From Caballeronia arvi (GTDB taxonomy: Bacteria > Pseudomonadota > Gammaproteobacteria > Burkholderiales > Burkholderiaceae): DNA of 64,000 nucleotides. Below the pieces are notes generated by a model. That model made no database searches and was not told where the DNA came from. It was given only the letters and a program-made list of their open reading frames with translations. Of this stretch, positions 1-8,791 are shown piece after piece. Each line of letters starts with the position of its first letter. The first letter of the stretch is position 1. Made by a program: the position numbers and the translations under genes. The stretch lies in NCBI RefSeq assembly GCF_001544695.2, contig NZ_FCOM02000018.1, forward strand, positions 78,458-142,457, read 5' to 3'.

Positions 1-888
1 ATCAACGGGTACTTCCTGAAGACCGAGCTGACCGCGCAAAAGCTGACGTCGGTCGTGGTGACGGGCTTGCGCACCTACGAGACGATCATGGCATTGCGCC
101 GCGCTCAGACGCTTGCCATCGCGCCCGCGATCGACGACACCGATGCGCCGATCGATCGCGAACGTGAGCGCGCGTTGCGCACGGATCTCGAAGCGGCGCT
201 TCGTGCGGACACGTGGATCGTGCATGCGTTGCCGCAGATCGATCTCGCATCGAATGCGCTCAGGGGTATCGAAATGCAGCCCGTGTGGGCGACGAAAGAA
301 GGCGCGCTGTCGCCCGAACGGATCGCCGCGCTCACGGACGATGCCGCATTGCTGCTGGCGCTCGACAAGGCGATGCTGCACCGCGCCTGCATGCTCGCGC
401 GCGAGTGCCACGACAGCGGCGAAGCGCCCGCGCCACGCATTTCGATGCCGCTCATGTCGAAGCATCTCGGCGACGAACCATTGATCGCGATGGTGCAGGC
501 AGCGCTCGCCGAAGCGAACCTTCACGGCGACGCGCTCGATCTGCAGTTCAGCGGCGCCCTGCTCGACGCGCGACGCGAGGCCGCGCGCGCATTGCAGGCG
601 CTGGGCGTATCGATCACGCTCGCGGACTTCGGTCTCGAACGCATCTCGCTTCCCGATCTTCAGGCACTGCGGCCGAATCGCATCAAGATTCACTCGAAGT
701 TCGTCAGCGACGTCGCGCATCAGCACGAGCGCGCGGTCGTCGCACGCGCGATCGTCGCGCTCGCGCATACGCTCGGCGTCAGTGCGATCGCCGATGGCGT
801 CGCGGACAGCGAAGACCTGCAGTTCTTCCGCTGGGAAGGCTGCGATCTCGGGCAAGGCGATGCGCTCGCGATTGCGCGGCGCGTGTGA
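1..888 (+). CDS. Degenerate EAL-domain protein, C-terminal part (5' end outside window)
   Basis: The frame is open from base 1, so this is the last 295 residues of a longer protein. The first ~35 residues (NGYFLKTELTAQKL and the helix after it) look like the end of a response-regulator receiver domain, and the rest has the fold pattern of an EAL cyclic-di-GMP phosphodiesterase. The signature residues have decayed: the EAL position reads GIEMQPVW, DDFGTG reads ADFGLE, LKID reads IKIH, and AEGVE reads ADGVA. The GCDLGQG turn near the C-terminus is kept. EAL enzymes need these acidic residues for metal binding, so I infer a catalytically dead domain that binds ligand or a partner. The receiver assignment rests on a short stretch and is less certain than the EAL call. 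Confidence 0.75.
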   Translation: MNGYFLKTELTAQKLTSVVVTGLRTYETIMALRRAQTLAIAPAIDDTDAPIDRERERALRTDLEAALRADTWIVHALPQIDLASNALRGIEMQPVWATKEGALSPERIAALTDDAALLLALDKAMLHRACMLARECHDSGEAPAPRISMPLMSKHLGDEPLIAMVQAALAEANLHGDALDLQFSGALLDARREAARALQALGVSITLADFGLERISLPDLQALRPNRIKIHSKFVSDVAHQHERAVVARAIVALAHTLGVSAIADGVADSEDLQFFRWEGCDLGQGDALAIARRV

Positions 889-889
889 T

Positions 890-1621
890 TCATTGATGCA
901 CGCTCTGCGCCAGTGCGCGCAGGAGTGCCGCGCCGTCGCCGCTCCACGCGCTGCCGTGCATGCAGGCGAGCGTCGTCGGTTCGAGTGCGGCGAGGCGCTC
1001 GAACATCGCGTCGGCGTTTCGCGTATGCGAGAAGTAATCCATGCTAAGTCGGAACGATTCGCTCGGGCCCAGAATGTCGGAGGTGGTGAGCGGCGGCAAC
1101 GTCGCGCCGCCCTGCGTAAAGAGATCGCCGCATAGCAGCGTGCTCGTGCGCTCTTCCATCAAAAAGCCGCATTCCCACGCGTGCGGAAGATGCGGCGTGT
1201 CGAACCATCGCACGGTGTGACGGCCGAGGCTCATGGCTTGCTCGTCGGCCAGCGCGACGGGCGCGCGATCCGCCAGATCGGTGATGGACACCATCGCCGC
1301 GATCGTGCCGCAGAGCGGCGCGGCATCCGGCGCGATGGCGAGCCACTCGTTGAGCGAACCGCATTCGTCCGCTTCGACATGCGAGAACGCGAGGTAGCGC
1401 AGCGTTGCCGGGTCCATGACGCTCGCGACCGCTTCACGCACCAGCGCGAACATCTTGCGCGGCCCGGTGTGGAACAGGAGCGGCGCGTCGTCGACGATCA
1501 GGTATTGATTGAATGAAAAGCCGCCCGCGTCGCCGGGCAGCATGACGGGCGTATTGATGCGATACACGCCATCGGCGATTTCCGCGACGTTCGTGCCGGA
1601 CTGCGAGTTCGTGGTGATCAT
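890..1621 (-). CDS. ODP-type metallo-beta-lactamase-fold protein (diiron, flavodiiron-like)
   Basis: This 243-residue cytoplasmic protein has a metallo-beta-lactamase fold. The metal motif SHVEADECGS is the H-x-E-x-D-E form used by the oxygen-binding diiron family related to flavodiiron proteins, not the H-x-H-x-D-H of classical hydrolases. Further ligands appear in HAWECG, CGDLF and MHGSAWSGDG. Like stand-alone ODP proteins it has no flavodoxin domain. From the family I infer a role in oxygen or nitric oxide sensing or reduction; the exact reaction cannot be read. The start follows a weak GGAA site. It lies 18 bases downstream of the SDR gene, so the two are probably co-transcribed, and it ends one base from the convergent EAL gene. 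Confidence 0.75.
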   Translation of the reverse strand: MITTNSQSGTNVAEIADGVYRINTPVMLPGDAGGFSFNQYLIVDDAPLLFHTGPRKMFALVREAVASVMDPATLRYLAFSHVEADECGSLNEWLAIAPDAAPLCGTIAAMVSITDLADRAPVALADEQAMSLGRHTVRWFDTPHLPHAWECGFLMEERTSTLLCGDLFTQGGATLPPLTTSDILGPSESFRLSMDYFSHTRNADAMFERLAALEPTTLACMHGSAWSGDGAALLRALAQSVHQ

Positions 1622-1639
1622 GGGCGTGTTCCGGTGGAG

Positions 1640-2392
1640 TCATGCCTTGCGCGAAAGCCGGAACCATTCGTCGAATCCGATGCGGCCGAGACGCGCGTCG
1701 CCGAGCGGCACGAGCGACTTTTCTTCGACGATACCGCCGAAGTAACGCGCCTGCGGATCGCGCACGACTTCGCGCTTGTCGCCGGCCGCCTTCAGATAGC
1801 GTGCGACGATTTCATCGAAAGGCGCGCGCTCCGGCCCCGCGATTTCGACGATGCCGTTATGCGGTTCTTCGAGCGCGATGCCAGCGACGAACGCGGCGAC
1901 ATCGTCGGCCGCGATGGGCTGGAACAGGCCCGGCGAAACCCGCACGGTGTTCCCTTGCGCGGCGGAATCCGCGATGCCGCCGAGGAATTCAAGGAACTGC
2001 GTCGAACGGATGATCGTGAACGGAATGCCGGACGCCTCGATCAGTTTTTCCTGCGCGACCTTGGCGCGGAAATAGCCGTTTTCGGGCGTGCGGTCGGTGC
2101 CGACGATCGACAGTGCGACATGATGCCGGACGCCCGCCTCCGCCTCGGCCGCGTGTAGGTTCCGGCCCGACGTTTCGAAGAACCGCAGCACGGCTTCGTC
2201 TTCGAATGACGGCGAATTGGCGAGGTCGATCACGACCTGCGCGCCGGCGAGACATTCCTTGAGTCCTTCGCCGGTGAGCGTGTTGACGCCGCTTTTCGGC
2301 GACGCAGCGATGACGTCATGCCCGGACTGACGCAGAATGGCCGCAGTCTTCGAACCGATCAGCCCGGTACCGCCGATGATAACGATCTTCAT
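1640..2392 (-). CDS. NmrA-like atypical SDR, NAD(P)-binding
   Basis: This 250-residue single-domain Rossmann protein opens with MKIVIIGGTGLIGSK, giving the G-x-x-G-x-x-G dinucleotide-binding loop of atypical SDRs. The rest matches NmrA or NAD(P)H-binding epimerase-like proteins: VIDLANSP after the third strand, ALSIVGTD, and a YFRAK segment in the position of Y-x3-K. The start at 2392 was chosen because GGAGGG lies eight bases upstream and the Rossmann motif begins at once; an upstream in-frame ATG would add 35 residues with no family resemblance. The substrate is unknown. The gene leads a likely two-gene transcript with the ODP-type protein. Confidence 0.8.
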   Translation of the reverse strand: MKIVIIGGTGLIGSKTAAILRQSGHDVIAASPKSGVNTLTGEGLKECLAGAQVVIDLANSPSFEDEAVLRFFETSGRNLHAAEAEAGVRHHVALSIVGTDRTPENGYFRAKVAQEKLIEASGIPFTIIRSTQFLEFLGGIADSAAQGNTVRVSPGLFQPIAADDVAAFVAGIALEEPHNGIVEIAGPERAPFDEIVARYLKAAGDKREVVRDPQARYFGGIVEEKSLVPLGDARLGRIGFDEWFRLSRKA

Positions 2393-2643
2393 GATTGACC
2401 CTCCGTCGTCGATGGTTGAATGCACATCATCAAAACATAGACGTTCCACGGGAAAATGGAAAATCGAGTTGAAAGACGGCGGTAATTGGGGAGTCAACTA
2501 CTGAAGCGATGCGATAAACACGAGGCGATTCAACCTGGCGATCGAATCCGGGAGACGATCACGACGACAATTATTCAAATCGATTTCTACAGCGCATTAG
2601 GCGACATCTACAAGATGGTCGACACGTGGGGGCCGACGTCCCC

Positions 2644-3612
2644 TCAAATAGCAATAGCCCGGACCCGCCGCGACGCCGCGCGCATACGTCTGCATTTCTG
2701 CTCCTCCAGCCATTGCAGCGATGCCTGCACGACTTCAGGCGGAACCGCGTTGAACGATGCACTGCGGATCAGGGTTTCGCTCGCGGCAATGTCGTTGAAT
2801 TGCCCCAGCTTGTTCTGCACGGACGTCAGGTCCTTGATGGTGCGGCCGTGACCGCCTTTGATCACCGGCTGAAAGAACTCCAGCAGATATCGGAGTTTCT
2901 TGCCCGCCTTGCGGACATCGTGAAGATGTTCTTCGTGCGCCGTTTCATTGCGTGCTGCGCGCCTGCTGCGCTTTTGAAGCGCGCGCTGCGCGAGCCGGAC
3001 TCTCTTTTCGGCGAACGCGCGAATGGGCAGATCGTTGCAACGCGAGTGCAGCGTGGATTGCGCGCGAAGCAGGACATCGTTCAGAAATGCCTCGACATCA
3101 TCGCTCTTGATCATCGTCTGGCTATGCACCACCGCTTGTGCGCGCTTTTCGCGCGCAGCGTCCACGAGCAGTTCGATCGAGGCACCCGATTCCTGCGCGG
3201 CTTTCAGCAGATCGCCCGCAATGTCCCAGTCACGCGTTCCGCCTGCCACCGCAGCAAGACGCTTGAATTCCTCGATGGCTTGCGCCGTCGCTTCTTCTCC
3301 GAGGTAAGGGGAATACGCCCAATACAAGGCACGAAGCTTTCGGAATGCCACACGGAGTTGATGAAAACCCTCGGCATCGCTCGTACTGGATAGCTCTCTC
3401 GCTCTTTGCACTGCCTCGCTGACGACCGGCGTCGCCAGTGCCGAGAAAGTACTCGCGATGGAACTCGTTTTTGAAAGTGATGAACCAGCCGGCCGCCGGT
3501 CGATCTTGAAGAGTGTGGTTGGTCGCGGCAAGCGCCAGTCACCATCCATATCCATGTGGGCCTCTGGTCGGACGAGAAATGAGTTTTGCCCAGACCATAA
3601 CATATTGGTCAT
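2644..3612 (-). CDS. CHAD domain protein (polyphosphate-associated)
   Basis: The protein has up to 322 residues, almost entirely a CHAD helical bundle. It is rich in Lys, Arg and His, with the family's repeated pattern seen twice: FHQLRVAFRKLRALYWAY near residue 85 and LHDVRKAGKKLRYLLEFF near residue 235. CHAD domains bind polyphosphate through this basic surface and have no catalytic centre of their own; many are fused to a CYTH triphosphatase, but here the domain stands alone. The start is uncertain: ATG at 3612 has a poor GGGCGG site, and ATG at 3555 has AGAGG nine bases upstream. The gene is divergent from a Nudix hydrolase gene, which fits polyphosphate or inositol-pyrophosphate metabolism (inference). 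Confidence 0.85.
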   Translation of the reverse strand: MTNMLWSGQNSFLVRPEAHMDMDGDWRLPRPTTLFKIDRRPAGSSLSKTSSIASTFSALATPVVSEAVQRARELSSTSDAEGFHQLRVAFRKLRALYWAYSPYLGEEATAQAIEEFKRLAAVAGGTRDWDIAGDLLKAAQESGASIELLVDAAREKRAQAVVHSQTMIKSDDVEAFLNDVLLRAQSTLHSRCNDLPIRAFAEKRVRLAQRALQKRSRRAARNETAHEEHLHDVRKAGKKLRYLLEFFQPVIKGGHGRTIKDLTSVQNKLGQFNDIAASETLIRSASFNAVPPEVVQASLQWLEEQKCRRMRAASRRVRAIAI

Positions 3613-3801
3613 CGTCCGCCCGTTCTATATGACGCTTTGATGAAACGCTTTCGGAGTGTGGCGCGTATGCCGCTTTTGATTTGCGACATCACCGCGCCAC
3701 GGCTCTTCTGTATTAGCATATCCGGCTAATCAAGCACTGCCCGATACGCTGGCGCTCCGAGCGCGCCTCGAGAATACCTAGAACATAAGTGGGAGATCGG
3801 T

Positions 3802-4170
3802 TTGAAAAAACGCGCCACCGTGATCTGTCGCCGAGGCAAGCGAATTCTTCTGGTCGCACGCAGTCAGTCGAAATGGGCCTTGCCGGGCGGAATACTCAAG
3901 CGCGGAGAACAACTCACGGCCGCCGCGCTCCGGGAACTCAAGGAAGAAACGCGGCTCGCCGGAAAGTCGGCAAAATACCTGTTCGATTTCCGTGGCAAGC
4001 AAAAACATCATCACGTATTTGCCTGCGACATCCCTGATCGCGCCAAAGCTCGCCCGAGCAACGAGATAGCCAAGTGCCGCTGGGTTCATCTCGACGACAT
4101 TGCCCGCCTCATGACCAGCGGGCCGACGACGGATATCGTGAAGCTCGTGAATCAGCGGCGCAGGAAATAG
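3802..4170 (+). CDS. Nudix hydrolase (DIPP/diadenosine-polyphosphate-like)
   Basis: This 122-residue protein carries a near-perfect Nudix box starting at GGILKRGEQL and ending REL-K-EET (G-x5-E-x7-RE-L-x-EE); only the G after EE-x is replaced (RL). The box binds divalent metal for hydrolysis of a nucleoside or polyphosphate diphosphate. WALPGG before the box and KHHHVFAC after it resemble the diphosphoinositol-polyphosphate and Ap(n)A branch. The start is TTG at 3802, preceded by GGGAGA, which is unusual but clearly placed. It is divergent from the CHAD gene; the 189-base gap must hold both promoters. The precise substrate cannot be told from sequence. Confidence 0.85.
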   Translation: MKKRATVICRRGKRILLVARSQSKWALPGGILKRGEQLTAAALRELKEETRLAGKSAKYLFDFRGKQKHHHVFACDIPDRAKARPSNEIAKCRWVHLDDIARLMTSGPTTDIVKLVNQRRRK

Positions 4171-4173
4171 CCG

Positions 4174-5088
4174 TCAAAACTCCCGCAACGTCAGCTCGAC
4201 GTGTTTCAGCCTGCGCACCATGCGCTCGACGAATTCGCCCGTCACGTGCGGCAGTGCGCGCTGATTGGGAATGATGATGCCGACCGTCAGTTCGTTGACG
4301 TTCTCGTCGTCGATGGGGCGCCACATCACATCGCCGCGCGAGAGTTCATCGAGAAACGCGAGCTTCGAAAAGAACGAAATGCCGCGCCCGGAAGCGATGA
4401 GCCGCTTGAGCAGCGTCGTCGAATTGCACGTGACGCTCGGCGCCAGCGATTCCCAGAAAGCCGGAAAGTCGTTGCTCGTCACGCCCTGTATCGGCGAGCG
4501 GCCTTCGAGGCGCAGGAACGCATGATGCCGGCATTCGTCGAACGTGATGCGCTCCTTCTTCGCGAGCGGATGCGACGACGCCATCACGACGCCCGGCGGC
4601 AAGGGCACTTCGGTCACGACATCGAGCCCGGCGGGCAGCTTCGTAATGTAGGTGATGCCTACATCGTATTCGCCGCTCAGCACGCGCATCGGAACGTCGT
4701 GCGGCGGCACGGCCGCGATCGAATACGTGACCGCCGGATACGCATCCGAAAACTCTTCGACCGTCGCCGGCAGAAAATCGACGAACAGCGAATCCATCGC
4801 CACCACGGATACGTGTCCCTTGCGCTCGCCCTTCAGTTCGTCGAGCTCGCTGCGCATCAGGTGGAAGTCGTTCAGCGTGCCGCGAATGTGCTGCAAGACG
4901 CGCTCGCCCGCCGCGTTGAGGCGAATGCCGCTGGGCAGGCGGTCGAAGAGTTCGGTGCCCATCTCCGATTCGAGCTTGAGTATCTGCCGGTTCACCGCGC
5001 TCGATGCGACATAGAGGTTCTGCGCGGCCTTGCGGATCGATCCGCACCGCGCGACCTCGACGAAATACCTCAATACGTTCGCGTGCAT
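4174..5088 (-). CDS. LysR-family transcriptional regulator, last gene of the CoA/ABC operon
   Basis: This 304-residue LysR protein has an N-terminal winged helix (residues 1-60, GSIRKAAQNLYVASSAVNRQ) followed by a periplasmic-binding-protein-like effector domain. VNRQILKLE replaces the usual VSRQI. It lies only nine bases after the ferredoxin gene on the same strand, so it is the terminal cistron of the eight-gene operon instead of being divergent from its target, as LysR genes usually are. I infer that it controls the operon and its own level, with the effector being the imported compound or a CoA ester of it. The neighbouring Nudix gene ends three bases away on the other strand. Confidence 0.9.
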   Translation of the reverse strand: MHANVLRYFVEVARCGSIRKAAQNLYVASSAVNRQILKLESEMGTELFDRLPSGIRLNAAGERVLQHIRGTLNDFHLMRSELDELKGERKGHVSVVAMDSLFVDFLPATVEEFSDAYPAVTYSIAAVPPHDVPMRVLSGEYDVGITYITKLPAGLDVVTEVPLPPGVVMASSHPLAKKERITFDECRHHAFLRLEGRSPIQGVTSNDFPAFWESLAPSVTCNSTTLLKRLIASGRGISFFSKLAFLDELSRGDVMWRPIDDENVNELTVGIIIPNQRALPHVTGEFVERMVRRLKHVELTLREF

Positions 5089-5097
5089 CTCCTGCCC

Positions 5098-5433
5098 TCA
5101 GTTCGGCACCCGCGCCGGCCATGACATGACCACGGGATGATCGAAGGCTACCTTGCCGACGTCCGATGCGCCACCCGGCGAACCTAGCGCGCTCACGTCC
5201 GCATCGAAGAACGCGCGATTCACCGCCGCAAACTCCGCTTCGGCTTGCGGCAGTTCCTCTTCGTGATAGATGGCCTCGGTCGGGCACACCGACACGCACA
5301 CGCCGCAGTTGATGCATTCCTCCGGATGGATATACAGCGTGCGCCCGCCTTCGTAAATGCAATCGACCGGACAGCACTGCACGCAGGCGCCGTCCTTCAC
5401 GTCGATGCAAGGCGATCCGATCACATAAGCCAT
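5098..5433 (-). CDS. fdxA: FdxA-type 7Fe ferredoxin
   Basis: This 111-residue ferredoxin has two cluster-binding regions: CIDVKDGACVQCCPVDC at the N-terminus, in the [3Fe-4S] position, and CINCGVCVSVCP for a [4Fe-4S] cluster. YEGGRTLYIHPEEC between them and the GSPGGA tail are typical of the FdxA family. The start at 5433 is set by GGAGGGGA upstream and by the TGATG overlap with the hydratase stop, which implies coupled translation. In this operon it probably carries electrons to or from the FAD oxidoreductase four genes earlier or to a partner outside the window (inference). It is unlikely to be the housekeeping ferredoxin given its location. Confidence 0.9.
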   Translation of the reverse strand: MAYVIGSPCIDVKDGACVQCCPVDCIYEGGRTLYIHPEECINCGVCVSVCPTEAIYHEEELPQAEAEFAAVNRAFFDADVSALGSPGGASDVGKVAFDHPVVMSWPARVPN

Positions 5434-6206
5434 CAGCGTCCCCTCCATTGCGGCTTGCGCTTCTCCTGAAACGCGCGCACGCCTTCATGCGCGTCGTCGG
5501 ATTGCAGCGCGCTCACGAGCGCGGGCAGCCTCAACGCCTGCGCCTCGCTTGCCGAAAGCGTCGACGTGCGCCGCACGACCTGCTTGATCGCCTGCACCGA
5601 GAGCGGCGCACAGGCGAGCACACCGTCGACCCAGCGCTCGACCGCAGCGTCCAGTTCGGCGCGCGGCACGACTTCGTTGACGAGGCCCATCGCGAGCGCA
5701 TCGCGTGCGGAGATGCGGCGGCCGGTCATCAGCATCGCCATGGCCTGTCGATACGGAATCTGCCGCTGCAGCAGCGTCATGCCGCCGTCGAGCGGCATGC
5801 GTCCGACGAGCGCCTCGGGCAAGCCGAAGCTCGCTTCCTCGCACGCGATGACGAGATCGCAGCCGAGCACCATCTCGAAGCCGCCGCCGAGCGCATAGCC
5901 GTTCACGCGGGCGATCACCGGCACGTTCAGCGTCTCGCGCAGCGCGATGCCGCCGAAGCCGCCGGGACGCGGCGCGGCCCAGTATTCGAGGCCGCTCATC
6001 GACGGGTTCTTCAGGTCCGCGCCGACGCAGAACGCGCGCTCGCCCTCGCCCGTCAGCACGACGACGCGCACGTCGCGGTTATGTTCGAGCTCGGCCCAGA
6101 TGCGCTGCAACTCGCTTTCCGTTTGCAGGTCGACGGCGTTGAGCGCCTCGGGTCGCGCGAGCGTGACGGTGGCGACGTGTCGATCGATGACGAGGCGCAC
6201 GCTCAT
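5433..6206 (-). CDS. Enoyl-CoA hydratase/isomerase (crotonase family)
   Basis: This 257-residue crotonase-fold enzyme hydrates or isomerises an unsaturated acyl-CoA. FCVGADLK and NGYALGGGFEM form the oxyanion-hole region, and FGLPEALVG carries the first catalytic Glu. The second Glu of classical hydratases is not obvious in the MPLDGGMTLLQRQ region, so isomerase, hydrolase or carnitinyl-CoA-type activity is possible. The start overlaps the CoA-transferase stop as ATGA and the stop overlaps the ferredoxin start, so it is a middle cistron. It presumably acts on the CoA thioester made by the preceding CoA-transferase. Confidence 0.88.
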   Translation of the reverse strand: MSVRLVIDRHVATVTLARPEALNAVDLQTESELQRIWAELEHNRDVRVVVLTGEGERAFCVGADLKNPSMSGLEYWAAPRPGGFGGIALRETLNVPVIARVNGYALGGGFEMVLGCDLVIACEEASFGLPEALVGRMPLDGGMTLLQRQIPYRQAMAMLMTGRRISARDALAMGLVNEVVPRAELDAAVERWVDGVLACAPLSVQAIKQVVRRTSTLSASEAQALRLPALVSALQSDDAHEGVRAFQEKRKPQWRGR

Positions 6207-7372
6207 ACGGCCTCCGTCGTCGTGACGCCGAGAATTTCGACCGTATGTTGTCCGAGCCGCGGCGGCGCGCGGCGCAGCGTGACGGGCGCATTCGACAATT
6301 CGATCGGACTGCCTATCAAACGTACCGTCTGCCCTTCGCCATCGCCTGCCATGATGAGTCCGTTATGCAGCGTCTGCGGATCGACGAGCGCCTCGCGCAG
6401 ATCGCGCACCGGCGCACACAGCAAGTCCTGTTCTTCGAGCCGCGCGAGCCAGAACTCGCGGCTGTCGCTCGCGAAGCGCTCGCGAAGGACGCGCTGCAAT
6501 TCGGCCTTGTGCGCGAACTGCTGGTTCAGGTTGCAAAAGCGCGGATCGATGGACATGTCTTCGATCTGCAAGGCCGCGCAGATATCGCGCAGCGGATTCG
6601 CCTTGAATGCGCCGACCAGCACGAGCGGCCCGGTCGTCGTATCGAAGACGCCCGAGAGCGGCATCGCGGCCCAGTTCACTTCGGAGTCGGCCATCATGAT
6701 CATCGCGGCTTCCTGCATCTGCATCGCGAGCATCGAGTTATAGAGCGACACGTTGACCTTTTGCCCCTCGCCCGTGCGTTCGCGATGCAGGAGCGCGAGC
6801 AGGATGCCCTGCACCATGTGCATGCCCGCCGAGTAATCCGCGAGCGCGGTCGGATAGACCGAGATGGGCAGCGATTCATCCGCGCGGCGCGCCATCACGC
6901 CGCTCATCGCCTGGGCGAGCACATCCTGACCGCCTTTGTGCGCATACGGACCGGTCTCGCCAAAGCCCGTGCCGACCGCATAGATGATGCGCGGATTCAG
7001 CGCGCGGCAGTCTTCGTAGCCAATGCCGAGCCGGTCCATGACGCCCGCGCGAAAATTGTTGACGACGACATCCGCGTCCGCGATCAGCGCCTTCAACGCT
7101 TCCATCTGCGATGCATCGCGCAGATCGAGCGCGACGCTGCGCTTGTTGCGATTCAGGCTGCAGAAGATCGGGTTATCGGCTCCCGCCACCGGCTCGAACG
7201 TCGAGCGGCTCAGATCGCCCGCGCCATGCCGCTCGACCTTGACGACATCCGCGCCGTAGTCGGCGAGCATCTGCGTGCAGACAGGGCCCATCATCACTTG
7301 CGTGAGATCGATCACGCGCACGCCAGTCAGTGGAAGCTCGTGTTTCTTCATCTTGTTCTCCGTGTTGCTCAT
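6203..7372 (-). CDS. Class III (CaiB/BaiF/Frc family) CoA-transferase
   Basis: This 389-residue protein moves CoA between carboxylic acids. It begins PLTGVRVIDLTQVMMGPVC and contains GADVVKVER, then GGQDVLAQAMSG, where the Asp aligns with the catalytic aspartate of formyl-CoA transferase. ATG at 7372 overlaps the upstream stop as ATGA; ATG at 7351, with GGAG eight bases before it, is a possible alternative that loses seven residues. Its place between a FAD oxidoreductase and an enoyl-CoA hydratase suggests activation of a carboxylic acid before beta-oxidation-like steps. The donor and acceptor acids are not readable from sequence. Confidence 0.9.
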   Translation of the reverse strand: MSNTENKMKKHELPLTGVRVIDLTQVMMGPVCTQMLADYGADVVKVERHGAGDLSRSTFEPVAGADNPIFCSLNRNKRSVALDLRDASQMEALKALIADADVVVNNFRAGVMDRLGIGYEDCRALNPRIIYAVGTGFGETGPYAHKGGQDVLAQAMSGVMARRADESLPISVYPTALADYSAGMHMVQGILLALLHRERTGEGQKVNVSLYNSMLAMQMQEAAMIMMADSEVNWAAMPLSGVFDTTTGPLVLVGAFKANPLRDICAALQIEDMSIDPRFCNLNQQFAHKAELQRVLRERFASDSREFWLARLEEQDLLCAPVRDLREALVDPQTLHNGLIMAGDGEGQTVRLIGSPIELSNAPVTLRRAPPRLGQHTVEILGVTTTEAV

Positions 7373-8754
7373 GCTGCTTCTCTCGTTTGCACATGCATCG
7401 CGAGCGGCGGAATGTCTGCGTTGCGTCCGCTTTGATCGCCCGGGTCCGCGCCCTGCGCGCGCAGCGTTTTCTGCAGCGCGGGCACGTCGACGTCGCGCAC
7501 ACTCACGCCCGCGCTCAGCGCGAGCGCCGCCGCGACGCCTGCCGCCTCGCCCATCGCCATGCACGGCGGGATTTCGCGCGACATCTTCTGTGCCTGCGAC
7601 GTCGCCGAATAATGGCGGCCCGCGACGAGCAGGTTGTCGATCTCCTTCGGCAGCAGCACGCGATACGGCATGTAGTAATCGCGGCCGCGCGCAATGCTGT
7701 CGGTAAAGCGCGTGCGTTGCGCGAGGTCTTCCTTCGTCATGACGTATTCGCCTTGCAGAAGGCGCGTCTGACGCACGCCGGTCTGCGGCGCGACATCGAT
7801 CACGTAGCAGTTCTCGAAGCCCGGCAGCTTGTCGCGCGCGAACTCGACGACCGCATGAATGTGCTTGCGTCCCTGCATCTCGGCGCGCGTCAGGTCTTCG
7901 GGCTTGAGGCCGTCGAGACCGGCCATGTGCGGGCAGTTGCACCACACGACGCCCGGCAGCGGCGTCTTCAGCCACCAGTAGCCCCACGAGCCGCCGAGAA
8001 TCCGCTTGATCTGACGATCGAGCGCGGCGAAGGCTTCCGGTTCTTCCGCTTCGAAGCGTTCGGCCGCTTCCGTATCGACGCCGCCGAGACGAAACACCGT
8101 CGTCGTGATGTAGCTGCCGCCGACATGCGGCACGCCCGCCGATGCGGCAACATCGAGATCGCCGGTTGCGTCGATGACGACATCGGCGAGAATCGCTTCG
8201 CGCCCGTTCTTGGTTTCGCAGATCACGCCCTTGACCTTGCCGTCCTCGACGAGCGTGCGCGAGAACCACGAATGCAGCCGCAGCTCGATGCCGAGCGACT
8301 CGACCATTTCGAGCGCGACGCGCTTCATCGCATCGGGATCGAAGGCCGCCGCGAAGCAGACCGGATGCGGGTTTTTCTGGCTATGAAAATCGAACGTGCC
8401 CCAGCGTCCCCAGCGGCGGTACGCAGCCGGATCGTCGCCCCATTCGTCCGCGCGCGGGAAGGTCGCCATCTTGCGCGCCGCCATGCGTTCGATGAAGGTC
8501 ATGCACGTGCCGCGCACCGATATCTCTTGCAGATGGTTGTCCCACATGTCGTCGAGCACGAGCACCATGCCGCCCGATGCAAGACCGCCGAGATGGTTGT
8601 AGCGTTCGAGCAGGATCACCTGCGCACCGTTGCGCGCCGCCGCGAGCGCCGCCGACAACCCCGCCGGCCCGCCGCCGACCACGACGACATTGGCCTGCGC
8701 CGCCACGCGCACATCGCGTGCGGGTTCCTGAATCCAGTCGCTGATCATGTTCAT
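7369..8754 (-). CDS. FAD-dependent oxidoreductase (FAD_oxidored family)
   Basis: This 461-residue soluble flavoprotein has the FAD-binding loop VVVVGGGPAGLSAAL at residues ~22-36, a second dinucleotide segment DVVIDATGDLD near 195, and a C-terminal GRHYSATSQAQKM...AMGEAAGVAAALAL segment that closes the FAD site. These fit the FAD_oxidored family, many of whose members are uncharacterised. The start follows AGGAGACGAA directly. It is translated before the CoA-transferase, with an ATGA overlap, and 37 bases after the permease. I infer that it oxidises or reduces the imported acid or its CoA ester, perhaps with the operon's ferredoxin as electron partner. Confidence 0.85.
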   Translation of the reverse strand: MNMISDWIQEPARDVRVAAQANVVVVGGGPAGLSAALAAARNGAQVILLERYNHLGGLASGGMVLVLDDMWDNHLQEISVRGTCMTFIERMAARKMATFPRADEWGDDPAAYRRWGRWGTFDFHSQKNPHPVCFAAAFDPDAMKRVALEMVESLGIELRLHSWFSRTLVEDGKVKGVICETKNGREAILADVVIDATGDLDVAASAGVPHVGGSYITTTVFRLGGVDTEAAERFEAEEPEAFAALDRQIKRILGGSWGYWWLKTPLPGVVWCNCPHMAGLDGLKPEDLTRAEMQGRKHIHAVVEFARDKLPGFENCYVIDVAPQTGVRQTRLLQGEYVMTKEDLAQRTRFTDSIARGRDYYMPYRVLLPKEIDNLLVAGRHYSATSQAQKMSREIPPCMAMGEAAGVAAALALSAGVSVRDVDVPALQKTLRAQGADPGDQSGRNADIPPLAMHVQTREAA

Positions 8755-8791
8755 TTCGTCTCCTGTGACGTTGGTTCGTGTCGTGTCGCGT

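Noticed and set aside
6203..8269. One 688-residue gene covering the CoA-transferase
   Set aside because: Only the last 389 residues match a family; the upstream part is Arg-rich frame noise inside the FAD oxidoreductase gene, and ATG 7372 has an ATGA overlap.
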